DNA of 64,000 bases, from the NCBI GenBank assembly GCA_046316615.1, contig JBKDAN010000019.1:38692-102691 (forward strand), given 5' to 3'. A model generated the notes under the pieces. The model was not told the origin of the DNA and made no database searches. It worked only from the letters and a program-made list of their open reading frames with translations. Below are positions 24,425 through 33,025 of the stretch, in pieces (position 1 is the first letter of the stretch; each line of letters begins with the position of its first letter). This DNA comes from BJHL01 sp040378885 (GTDB lineage Bacteria > Planctomycetota > Phycisphaerae > Phycisphaerales > UBA1924). Position numbers and translations under genes: made by a program.

Positions 24425-25882
24425 TCAGCCCTCGACCGGCACCAGTTCGCCCAGCACCTTCACCATCTGCCGGGCTTCGTCATTCATCAGCAGCCGATAC
24501 ACGCCGCCGCTGCGCACCACCACGCCCGACACCTTCTTGCCCTGCGCATCCGTGCCTGCATCCGCGATCTCGCCAATCGCCACCACATCCAGCGGCGCAC
24601 CCGCGATGGACCGAAGCGTGACCGTCGCCACGGGCACCGCGCCAACCGGCGCCGATGTCAGCACCTTGTCTGCGGGCGTTTCGCACAACTGTCGTAATGT
24701 CGAGATCGCAAATGCCGCTTGCACGCTGCTGGCAGCCTGCGCACTGGCCTCGCCTCGCGCGAGGTTCCAGCCCTGCTCGCGTCGCGTGAGTATCACATCG
24801 TTCGCCGCAGCTTTGGTCACGGGCTCGAGTTTCGGCACCGTCATGCACGCATCACAGCGGGCCAGCAGCATCGACCCCACATCTGGCGCAGGCACCTGCG
24901 TCGCTCGCAGCGCGATGTAGCTGGTGCTGTCTGCCACCAGACTGGTCATCGCTTCGCGCGACACTGTCATGATCTGCGGGCCCCACAGCACGCCGCTCGC
25001 ATCCTTCGCAACTGCGCTCGCGAAGAACGCATTGCCGCTCGCGTCTGACGCTGCACCCAGCGTCAGTTCCTGCTCCACAACCCGTGCCGCTCCGCCCGCC
25101 ACCGGCGCAGGCACACTCGTCACCACGCGGACGATGGCAGTGGGGCTGTCCAGCCCCGTGTTCTCTCGCGACGTGACTTCACTCAGCATCCGCGTCGCCG
25201 TCAATCGCCCTGCGCCCTGCAGCAATGCCTCCACACGCGCCCGCTCCGCCGGCGCAACAACCGGCGTCGCCAGCGTCCACCGTTCCTGCAATCGCGCCAG
25301 CTCCAGCCGCTTGCCTGATGCATCAACCACCACGCGCGAAGGCTGGCCCGCAAGTGCGGCAATCGGCTGCTGCGATCGCCACGCCGCCAGCGCATCACGC
25401 GAGAACAGTGTCGCCAGTCCCGCTTCCGCCAGCCGTGTGATCTGGCTGCTCTCTTCAAACACCGCCACACGACCGCCCACCGCCGTGGGTGCAATGTGCA
25501 GCACGATGGCGTCTGCGCCATCACGCATCAGCTTCACAACAGTTGCATTCCCCGGCGCACTGGTCGCTCCATCGACCGGCTGCCGCGAAAGCTGCGATAC
25601 CAACCGCAAAAAGCCGCGCACCGGCGCATCACCGGCGGGCCACACGTTGCTGCCCTCGCGCAGCAGCCATAGGTCTAGTCCCGCATCCCGCGTCATCGTC
25701 GCAATGGGCCCGCTCGCGCCCGCTGGCGTCACGGTCACTTCGCGAATCTTCGTCGTATCAAGCGTCGCCACTGCATCCGTCAACACCTTGGCCGGCGTTT
25801 GTTGCGGAGCAAGCGCAAAGAACGTGACGACAGCAAGCACAAGCGTGAACACGAGCGACGCGATGGCGATGCGTGGCGACAT
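24425..25882 (-). CDS. Membrane-anchored protein with DUF4340-like repeats
   Basis: The 485-residue protein has one N-terminal helix (IAIASLVFTLVLAVVTFFAL) and a large extracytoplasmic part. Three segments share a pattern in which a residue on a strand is followed by W, L and a helix with RVEALL-type spacing (around DLWLLREGSN, ERWTLATPVV and QGWNLARGEA). This is reminiscent of DUF4340 domains, usually found beside ABC transporters of the gliding or Gld type. No such transporter is adjacent here; the gene lies 15 nt downstream of priA in the same direction. Family assignment is tentative. Confidence 0.6.
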   Translation of the reverse strand: MSPRIAIASLVFTLVLAVVTFFALAPQQTPAKVLTDAVATLDTTKIREVTVTPAGASGPIATMTRDAGLDLWLLREGSNVWPAGDAPVRGFLRLVSQLSRQPVDGATSAPGNATVVKLMRDGADAIVLHIAPTAVGGRVAVFEESSQITRLAEAGLATLFSRDALAAWRSQQPIAALAGQPSRVVVDASGKRLELARLQERWTLATPVVAPAERARVEALLQGAGRLTATRMLSEVTSRENTGLDSPTAIVRVVTSVPAPVAGGAARVVEQELTLGAASDASGNAFFASAVAKDASGVLWGPQIMTVSREAMTSLVADSTSYIALRATQVPAPDVGSMLLARCDACMTVPKLEPVTKAAANDVILTRREQGWNLARGEASAQAASSVQAAFAISTLRQLCETPADKVLTSAPVGAVPVATVTLRSIAGAPLDVVAIGEIADAGTDAQGKKVSGVVVRSGGVYRLLMNDEARQMVKVLGELVPVEG

Positions 25883-25897
25883 GCCGCAAAGGTATGA

Positions 25898-28285
25898 CTA
25901 CATCAGCGAAATCGGATCAACATCCACCGCCGTCGTGTTGTCGCTCTTCAGCAGCCCGGCTTTCCGCACGCGCGTCAGCACGTCTCGCAGCAACGTCGCG
26001 TTCGCCGCGTTGACGTCAATCCCGAATCGAAAGTGCTTCGCCACCCGCGCAATTGCGCACGGCGCAGGCCCGCTGATGATGATTCCTTCCGCCGAAATCG
26101 CGGCCCCATGCTGCCGCAGTGCAGCCGCCACTTCATCCGCATGCTGCTTCGCCTTGCTGGCTTGTTCATCCCGGCACACGACGCGCGCCATCCGCGTGAA
26201 TGGTGGCAGTCCCACGTTCTTGCGTGTGACAAGTTCCTCGCTCGCAAAGCTCACATAGTCATGTGCCGCCGCATGCCGAATCGCGCTCACATGCGGGCAA
26301 TACGTCTGGATGATCACCCGCCCCGCATCACTCGCGCGTCCCGCACGCCCTGCCGCCTGGCTCACCAGTTGAAACGTCCGCTCGCTGGCTCGAAAGTCAG
26401 GAATGTTCAGCGCAGTGTCGGCATCCACAATGCCCACCAGCGTCACTCCCGGAAAGTCCAGCCCCTTCGCGATCATCTGCGTGCCCACCAGCACCCGCGC
26501 ATGCCCCGACGCGAACTTCCCCAGCGTCTCAAAGTACTCCCGCGCGCTGTGCATCGTGTCGCTGTCCACACGCAGCAGCGTCGTGCCGTCACGCAGACCA
26601 ACCGCCGCGAACTTGCGTTCCACTTCTTCCGTGAGTCGCTGTGTCCCGCCCGCAATGCTCGCCAGCGGCTTACCGCACGTCGGGCACACCTTGGGCACCA
26701 CCTGCTCCAACTGGCAATGGTGACACTTCACGACGTTACCCGCAGGCGACAGACTGTCGCGGTGCATCACCAGCGCGCTGTCGCAGTCCTCGCACATCAC
26801 GACAAACCCGCACGCCGGCGTCGGGCACGACAGGTAGTACGCAAATCCCCGTCGATTCAGCAGCAACATCGCCTGCTTGCCCTCGCTCAGCGTGCGTTCC
26901 AGTTCCTTCTCCAGCGTGGGCCCAAGCAGGTGCTGCTCCCGCGGATTGAACATCACATCCCGCGACCGCAGCTTGCGCTCTTCACGCATGTCCACAACGC
27001 GCGTCGGAGGCAGCGCACCACCCGCCACGCGCTGTGTCAGTTCCCACAGCGTGTACTTGGCTGGCTTGCCCTCCTGCGAAGTCGCATGCACATAGCTCTC
27101 AAGGCTGGGCGTCGCGCTCCCCAGCACCACACACGCCCCGATCCCGTGCGCCAGCTTGATCGCCACATCCCGCGCGTTGTACCGCGGCAGTTGATCCTGC
27201 TTGTAACTCCCGTCATGCTCCTCATCCACGATAATGAGCGACAACTCCCGCACCGGCGCGAAGATCGCGCTGCGTGCACCCACAATCACGCTCGCCTCAC
27301 CTTTGCGCACTCGCTCCCACTCGCGATGCCGCTGCGATGCCGTCAGTCCCGAGTGCAGCACCGCCACCCGCGTGCCGCCAAATCGCGAAACAAACCGCTG
27401 ACTCGTCTGCGGCGTGAGCGCAATTTCCGGCACCAGCACAATCGCGCCCTTGCCCGCCTCCAGCACCCGCGCAATCAGCCGCAGATACACCTCAGTCTTC
27501 CCACTTCCCGTCACGCCGCGCAGCAGATGCACCCCAAACGTCCCGATGCTCGGCGCGATGCCATCCACCACACGCTGCTGCTGCACCGTGGGTGTCGGCA
27601 CATTGCTGCTCCGCGTTTCCGTAAACCCCGGCATCGCGCCCGCCCGCACCGTCGATGCTTCTTCCAGCGTCAAGAGCCCCAGCCCCGCAAGCTTCTCGAG
27701 CGTCTTGGCGCTCGCAATCCCCGTCGCCTCCAGGAGCACCGGCGCAAGCATGGGCAACGCATCCTTCGGCATTGCGCTGATCGCCGCCCAAGCCTTCTTG
27801 CTCGCCCGCGTCAGCATCGCCGCAATCGCTGGCTCCTCGCTGCTCTGCGCTTTGCTCCCCCAGTTGACGCGCATCACCGTCCGCTCGCCCGTGCGTTTCT
27901 TCACCGCTGCCGGCAGCATGCTCGCAATCACCATCCCCAGCGGACACACGTAGTACCCGCTCATCCACCGCGCCAGTTCCAGCAGCCGCGGATGCAGCGC
28001 AGGCCCCAGATACGTAGCAATCGCTTTCACCCCGCGCATCCCGCGTGCAAGCTCGCCGTCACCCACACTCACCACCGTCGCGCCCACCGTCTTTCCAGCT
28101 TTCCCCAGCGGCACCTCCACGCGATCACCCACACTCGCCCGCATCCCGTCGGGCAGGCGATACGTCAGCCCCTCGTCCGCCGAATCTCCAAACTGCGCAA
28201 TCCCCCGATCAACCACCACGCGCACAAACACCCCATCCGGTAAAGGCTCACGCGTAACAGGTTGCGACGCGAACAACGACATCAT
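25898..28285 (-). CDS. priA: Primosomal replication restart helicase PriA
   Basis: PriA reloads the replicative helicase at stalled forks. The 795-residue protein has the N-terminal 3'-DNA-binding region, Walker A GVTGSGKTEVY, Walker B IIVDEEHD, motif III GSATPSLES, the paired zinc-binding cysteines (CPTPACGF, CEDCDSA, CHHCQLE, CPTCGKP), and later helicase motifs TQMIAKGLDFPGV and QAAGRAGRAS. The start is uncertain: ATG at 28285 or 28282 (MMSLFASQP), or at 28309. I prefer 28285 because it avoids overlap with the divergent lpxB start. A DUF4340-like gene follows closely. Confidence 0.95.
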   Translation of the reverse strand: MMSLFASQPVTREPLPDGVFVRVVVDRGIAQFGDSADEGLTYRLPDGMRASVGDRVEVPLGKAGKTVGATVVSVGDGELARGMRGVKAIATYLGPALHPRLLELARWMSGYYVCPLGMVIASMLPAAVKKRTGERTVMRVNWGSKAQSSEEPAIAAMLTRASKKAWAAISAMPKDALPMLAPVLLEATGIASAKTLEKLAGLGLLTLEEASTVRAGAMPGFTETRSSNVPTPTVQQQRVVDGIAPSIGTFGVHLLRGVTGSGKTEVYLRLIARVLEAGKGAIVLVPEIALTPQTSQRFVSRFGGTRVAVLHSGLTASQRHREWERVRKGEASVIVGARSAIFAPVRELSLIIVDEEHDGSYKQDQLPRYNARDVAIKLAHGIGACVVLGSATPSLESYVHATSQEGKPAKYTLWELTQRVAGGALPPTRVVDMREERKLRSRDVMFNPREQHLLGPTLEKELERTLSEGKQAMLLLNRRGFAYYLSCPTPACGFVVMCEDCDSALVMHRDSLSPAGNVVKCHHCQLEQVVPKVCPTCGKPLASIAGGTQRLTEEVERKFAAVGLRDGTTLLRVDSDTMHSAREYFETLGKFASGHARVLVGTQMIAKGLDFPGVTLVGIVDADTALNIPDFRASERTFQLVSQAAGRAGRASDAGRVIIQTYCPHVSAIRHAAAHDYVSFASEELVTRKNVGLPPFTRMARVVCRDEQASKAKQHADEVAAALRQHGAAISAEGIIISGPAPCAIARVAKHFRFGIDVNAANATLLRDVLTRVRKAGLLKSDNTTAVDVDPISLM

Positions 28286-28295
28286 CCGACGGTAC

Positions 28296-29504
28296 GTGCC
28301 GACTTGCACCTTCGCGTTCTACGCTTGCTCCTTGCCCCAATCGCCCCGCAAACCCGCGCTGCTCTTCACCGCATTCGAACCAAGCGGCGACGATCACGCC
28401 AGCGCCGTCATCGCCGAACTCAAGCGCCGCGATCCCACGCACCCCATCTTCGCCTGGGGCGGCCCCAAAATGCACCGCGCCGGCGCCACCGTCATCGAGC
28501 GCACAGGCGACGACGCCGTCATGGGCATGCCCGGCGCCGCAAAGATCATCGAGCACTACCGCATCAACAAACGCATCGAAGCCTGGCTTAAGGAGAACGC
28601 CCGCAGCGACACCCCCGTCGTCGCGCACATCCCTGTCGATTCTCCTGCCGCCAACGGCCCCATCTGCGACATCACCAAAGCCGCCGGCAAGAAAGTCATC
28701 CACCTCGTCGCCCCTCAGGTCTGGGCCTGGGGCCGCTGGCGCATCCACAAACTCCGCCGCCGCACCGACATGCTCCTCTGCATGTTGCCCTTCGAAATCG
28801 ACTTCTTCAAACAACGCAACGTCCCCGCCCGCTTCATCGGCCACTTCCTGTTTGACCACGCCATCGACACCCACGCCGTCGACATGCGTGCAGCCGCCTT
28901 CGGCGATGGCCATCCGCGCATCGCCATGATGCCCGGCTCGCGCCCCGACGAACTCAACCGCCACTTCCCCATCCTGCTCGACGCCTTCGCGCTGCTCAAG
29001 CAGAAGTTCCCCGGCGCTGTGGGCGTCGTCGCCGCAACCAACGACGAAGTCGCCAATCGCCTCCGCCGCGCAGGTGACGCCAGCGCGCACGGCTGGCCCG
29101 AAAGCCTCCGCATCGTCACCGCCGACACCGACGCCGTCATCCGCTGGTGCGACATCGCCCTCGTCAAAAGCGGCACCGTCACGCTGCAAGTCGCCAAGCA
29201 GCACAAGCCCATGGTCATCTTCTACAAAAAGAGCAACCCGCTCCTCTTCCTTATCGCCCGCACCGTCCTCACCACGCGCTACTTCGCTCTCCCTAATCTG
29301 CTCGCCAATCGCAAGATCATCCCTGAGCTCATCCCGCACTACGGCGGCCCCAAACCCATCGTCGCCCTCGCCGAGCGCCTCATCACCGACCCGCTCGAGC
29401 GCGAAGCCCAGATCGCCGGCATGCAGGAAGTCATCAACAGCTTCGGCGATATCAGCGCAAGCAAAGCCGCCGCCGACGCCATCGAAGAACTCACTCGCGC
29501 CTAA
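28296..29504 (+). CDS. lpxB: Lipid-A-disaccharide synthase LpxB
   Basis: LpxB (GT19) joins UDP-diacylglucosamine and lipid X to form the lipid A disaccharide at the inner membrane, implying a lipid A outer membrane. The 402-residue product shows FTAFEPSGDDHASAVIAELK, the PQVWAWGRWRIHKLRR motif, LPFEIDFFKQRNV, MMPGSRPDELNRHFPILLDA and VKSGTVTLQVA. The annotated start is a GTG; a TTG at 28332 is an alternative nearer the conserved N-terminus. Neither has a good Shine-Dalgarno. It is divergent from priA with almost no gap, and apgM follows 39 nt downstream. Confidence 0.93.
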   Translation: MPTCTFAFYACSLPQSPRKPALLFTAFEPSGDDHASAVIAELKRRDPTHPIFAWGGPKMHRAGATVIERTGDDAVMGMPGAAKIIEHYRINKRIEAWLKENARSDTPVVAHIPVDSPAANGPICDITKAAGKKVIHLVAPQVWAWGRWRIHKLRRRTDMLLCMLPFEIDFFKQRNVPARFIGHFLFDHAIDTHAVDMRAAAFGDGHPRIAMMPGSRPDELNRHFPILLDAFALLKQKFPGAVGVVAATNDEVANRLRRAGDASAHGWPESLRIVTADTDAVIRWCDIALVKSGTVTLQVAKQHKPMVIFYKKSNPLLFLIARTVLTTRYFALPNLLANRKIIPELIPHYGGPKPIVALAERLITDPLEREAQIAGMQEVINSFGDISASKAAADAIEELTRA

Positions 29505-29543
29505 TCACATCGCGCCCCACCCAGCATCATCTACCATGCCTGT

Positions 29544-30776
29544 ATGAAGCTGGTCATCATCATCCCCGACGGCGGCGGCGATCTTCCCATTCCTTCGCTG
29601 AGCAACCAGACGCCCATGCAAGCTGCCCGCCAGCCTCACACCAGCGCGCTCGCCGCTCGCGCCGCCTTGGGCACCGCCAACACCACGCCGCCTGGCTTCG
29701 AAGCAGGCAGTGACGTCTGCAGCATGAGCCTGCTTGGCTACGACCCCCGCAAGTACCACACAGGCCGCGCCCCGCTCGAAGCCGCCGCCCTCGGCCTCAA
29801 TCTCACGCAGCACGACTGGATCTTCCGACTCAACTTCGTCACCACAGGCCTCGAAGGTCCCGACGCCGGCAAGATGCTCGACCACTCCGCCGGCGCAATC
29901 ACCGACGCCGAAGCCCGCACGTTGCTCCGCGATCTGCTCGCCCACCTGCAAAGCAAAGAGCCCGCCCTCCTCGCAAGTCTCGCGCTCCACCCAGGCGTGA
30001 GCTACCGCAACATCATGGTCGATTCCTCGGGCACCAGCTACGCAGGCGTCACCACCACGCCGCCCCACGCCGTGCCGGGCGAACCCTGGCGCGACCATCT
30101 GCCCAAGGGCGACGCCGCCGCAGAAAAACTGCGCCGCATCATGCTCCTCTCCGCCGACTTCCTCCCCTCGCACCCCATCAACCTCGCACGCAAAGCCGCA
30201 GGCAAACGCATGGCCACCATGGCGTGGATTTGGGGCCAAGGCACCAAGCCCACCGTCCCCAGCTTCCAATCACGCTTCGGCCTCCGCGGCTGCATGATCA
30301 CCAGCGTCGATCTCCTCCGCGGCATCGCCGCCTACATCGGCTGGGACCGCCTCGAAGTGCCCGGCCTCACCAGCTACCACGACACCGACTACGCCGCCCA
30401 GGGCCGAGCCACGATCGCCGCCCTCGACACCTACGACGTCGTCTGCTGCCACGTCGAAAGTCCCGACGAAGCCAGCCACCAAGGCGACATCGCCACCAAA
30501 GTCGCCGCACTCGAGGCCATCGACACGCACATCGTCGGCCCCATCACGCGCGAACTCACCCGCCGAGGCGACCACCGCCTCCTCATGATGCCTGATCACT
30601 ACACCCTCTGCAGCACCCGCAAGCACGACGCAACACCAGTCCCCTTCCTGCTCGCAGGCACAGGTATCACGCCCACGCACCAGCACGAGTTCACCGAACT
30701 CGCCGCCTCAGCCAGCGGCATTCGTCTGACAGAAGGACACGAATTGATGGACTGGTTCGTCCGCGGCAAGCGCTGA
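29544..30776 (+). CDS. apgM: Cofactor-independent phosphoglycerate mutase, archaeal (ApgM) type
   Basis: This enzyme interconverts 3- and 2-phosphoglycerate in glycolysis. The 410-residue product has the ApgM signature at the N-terminus (MKLVIIIPDGGGDLP), GSDVCSMSLLGYDP (55-68), LNFVTT, TVPSFQSRFGLRGCMITSVD and the C-terminal metal-binding MMPDHYTLCSTRKHD, all of the alkaline-phosphatase superfamily. The length suits the ApgM branch (about 400), not the 510-residue bacterial GpmI. It follows lpxB closely, probably in one transcript. Confidence 0.93.
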   Translation: MKLVIIIPDGGGDLPIPSLSNQTPMQAARQPHTSALAARAALGTANTTPPGFEAGSDVCSMSLLGYDPRKYHTGRAPLEAAALGLNLTQHDWIFRLNFVTTGLEGPDAGKMLDHSAGAITDAEARTLLRDLLAHLQSKEPALLASLALHPGVSYRNIMVDSSGTSYAGVTTTPPHAVPGEPWRDHLPKGDAAAEKLRRIMLLSADFLPSHPINLARKAAGKRMATMAWIWGQGTKPTVPSFQSRFGLRGCMITSVDLLRGIAAYIGWDRLEVPGLTSYHDTDYAAQGRATIAALDTYDVVCCHVESPDEASHQGDIATKVAALEAIDTHIVGPITRELTRRGDHRLLMMPDHYTLCSTRKHDATPVPFLLAGTGITPTHQHEFTELAASASGIRLTEGHELMDWFVRGKR

Positions 30777-30884
30777 AAATCGTCTGTATCACCTGTGCCG
30801 CCCCGTTCGCCTCCGGTTCGTCAGAATCCTTACCAATCACCGCATCGCGCGGTCGATAAATCTCGCATGCAGGGCTTCGCACCC

Positions 30885-31604
30885 ATGTCTGACGAATCCT
30901 CCAAGCCGCTTCAGCCCGACGCCACGCCCGCGCCAAGCGCGCCCAGTGACGCCGCCGCCGCGTACGACCTCGAGCCCGCGCCACCGCCCTCGCACACCCC
31001 GCCGCCCAAGAGCGAAGCCGTCAAGCGCGCCATCGAGCTTGAGAAGCAGCTCGAACGCGAAGAGATGGAGCGCCGCACCTCCGTCCACGACGACGAAGAC
31101 GATGACGAGGAATCACCCCAGCCCCTTACCCAGCCGCTGCTCGATCCTCGCCTGAAAAACAGCAACTTCTACTTCGGTCTCGCCGGCGCACTCACCATCA
31201 TCGCCGCATGGATTGGCGCGGCCAACGTCGTCAATCCCGAGCATTCGCAGCTCGCCGTCATCATCTCCACCATCTACAACACGCTGCTGCATTCCGCGAC
31301 AGGCCTCGTCGCCGCATGGGGCTGGTCACGCATCGAAGCTCGCCCGCTCGGTGCCTGGCGCGATGTCTTCGCTCGCATGAGCGTCGCCGTCGCCAGCGCG
31401 TGGCTCTTCTTCAACATGCAACTCGGACTCGACATCAAACTCGAGGAGCCGTTATTGGGCATCGGCGCATATCTGTGTGTGCTCATCATGCTGATGAGGT
31501 GGACGCCCAAACGCGCGATAAGGGTTGCCTGCCTTCACTTCGCATTGATTCTCGTCGTCTTCTTGGCGATGGTCCTTCACGTGTGGGCCAGCCGCGGGGC
31601 CTGA
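30885..31604 (+). CDS. Hypothetical membrane protein with acidic N-terminal region
   Basis: The 239-residue protein has a Pro/Ala-rich start, a charged helix (AVKRAIELEKQLEREEMERR) running into an acidic patch (VHDDEDDDEESPQ), then five hydrophobic segments including FYFGLAGALTIIAAWIGAAN and FALILVVFLAMVLHVW. Starts at 30867 and 30885 are both possible ATGs; the latter (MSDESSKP) was chosen. I recognise no family. It lies between apgM and galK in the same direction. Confidence 0.65.
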   Translation: MSDESSKPLQPDATPAPSAPSDAAAAYDLEPAPPPSHTPPPKSEAVKRAIELEKQLEREEMERRTSVHDDEDDDEESPQPLTQPLLDPRLKNSNFYFGLAGALTIIAAWIGAANVVNPEHSQLAVIISTIYNTLLHSATGLVAAWGWSRIEARPLGAWRDVFARMSVAVASAWLFFNMQLGLDIKLEEPLLGIGAYLCVLIMLMRWTPKRAIRVACLHFALILVVFLAMVLHVWASRGA

Positions 31605-31646
31605 TCGCCGCTGCCTGCCCACCGCACCCCTCACGCGGAGTTGATG

Positions 31647-32957
31647 ATGGGACCGGAAGTTGACGCTCCCGACACAATGAACCCTGCGCCCCAAGCGCCC
31701 GCCGCCCCGCGCCCGCATGGCCCAGCCTTGCGCCGTGGCGTCGCCGCCTTCATCCAGCAGTTCAACCGCAAGCCTGTCTGGATCACCGCTGCCCCTGGCC
31801 GCGTCAATCTCATCGGCGAGCACACCGACTATTCAGGCGGCTTCGTGCTCCCCTTCGCCATCGATCGCCACTGCTACGTCATCGCCGCGCCCGGCGAGAT
31901 CGAAGGCATGAGCCGCATCTTCGCCGCCGATGCCGGCGCAACCGCGCCGCTCGATCCCGACGCACCCGCGGGCGAACTCTGGCTCGTCGACATCCGCAAG
32001 AATCTCTATCCCCTCGCAGGTGGCAAGCCCCCCAGCGGCTTTTCCCGCGGTAGTTGGAAGAGCTACGTCGCCGGTGCCATCGACCGCGCTCGCGAACTCA
32101 CCGCCAAGATCGGCGGCAAACCCCTGACCAACATCGACATGGTCATCGCCAGTGACGTGCCCTTGGGTGGCGGTCTCTCGAGCAGCGCAGCGCTCGAAGT
32201 CGCTCTCGCCATGTGGGTGCAGGCCGCGGCAGATGTCGAGCTGTCACAGTGGGATGTCATCAACGCCTGCCGCGAAGCTGAACGCAACTTCGCAGGCGTG
32301 CCCTGCGGCATCATGGATCAAGCCATCGCCGTTCTCGCCAAAGAAGGCACCGCGATGATGATGCGCTGCCGCGAACCCTACAAGCCCACATTCGTCCCCA
32401 TGCCGCCGCCCGACCAACTCGCGGTACTCGTGGTCAACAGCAACATCAAGCACGCTCTCGCCGCAGGTGAGTACGCCTCGCGCGTCGAAGCCTGCAAACA
32501 GCTCGAAACGCTGCTCGGTGCGCTCTACCTCAGCGACGTCGACCTCGCCAGCATCGAGAATCGCCGCGCCGAAATCTCTGACGATCAGTTCAACATCGCC
32601 ACCCACGTCATGGAAGAGAACACCCGCGTCCACGCCGCAGTCGACGCGCTCAAGCGAGGCGATATCAAGGGTCTGGGCCAGTTGCTCACGCGCAGCCACG
32701 ATTCACTGCGCGATCTCTACCGCGTCAGTTGCGCAGAACTCGACGCCATCGTCGCCGCTGCCATCGCTCACGACGGCGTCTTCGGCGCCCGCATGGTGGG
32801 GGGCGGCTTCGGCGGCTGCGCCATCGTCCTCTGCAAGCCCGATGTCGTCGCCCCGCTCTCTCGCACCCTGCGCGACATGTACCGCGCCAAGTTCTCACGA
32901 GATTGCACCATCACCCGCGTTGAAACCTCCGCAGGCGGCCGCATCATCGCTCGCTAG
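31647..32957 (+). CDS. galK: Galactokinase
   Basis: GalK phosphorylates galactose to galactose-1-phosphate. The product, about 436 residues, belongs to the GHMP kinases: the galactokinase signature GRVNLIGEHTDYSGGFVLPF near residue 52, the ATP-binding motif PLGGGLSSSAALEVA, and the C-terminal GARMVGGGFGGCAIVL. About 35 non-conserved residues precede the family start. Three start codons stand in a row (TTG 31641, ATG 31644, ATG 31647); GGAG at 31637-31640 best suits 31647. No other Leloir-pathway gene is in the window. Confidence 0.93.
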   Translation: MGPEVDAPDTMNPAPQAPAAPRPHGPALRRGVAAFIQQFNRKPVWITAAPGRVNLIGEHTDYSGGFVLPFAIDRHCYVIAAPGEIEGMSRIFAADAGATAPLDPDAPAGELWLVDIRKNLYPLAGGKPPSGFSRGSWKSYVAGAIDRARELTAKIGGKPLTNIDMVIASDVPLGGGLSSSAALEVALAMWVQAAADVELSQWDVINACREAERNFAGVPCGIMDQAIAVLAKEGTAMMMRCREPYKPTFVPMPPPDQLAVLVVNSNIKHALAAGEYASRVEACKQLETLLGALYLSDVDLASIENRRAEISDDQFNIATHVMEENTRVHAAVDALKRGDIKGLGQLLTRSHDSLRDLYRVSCAELDAIVAAAIAHDGVFGARMVGGGFGGCAIVLCKPDVVAPLSRTLRDMYRAKFSRDCTITRVETSAGGRIIAR

Positions 32958-32964
32958 ATCTGGC

Positions 32965-33019
32965 ATTCACGCAACCCAGTAATCACCCAACCTGGCAATC
33001 ACGCAACCGGGCGATCACG
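32965..33019. repeat. 16-17-bp tandem repeat between galK and the Ppx gene
   Basis: Three units starting ATTCACGCAACCC, ATCACCCAACCTGGCA and ATCACGCAACCGGGCG run head to tail (32965-33013), then a partial ATCACG. They fill the short gap between the two converging stops. Confidence 0.7.
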
Positions 33020-33025
33020 ACCGCA

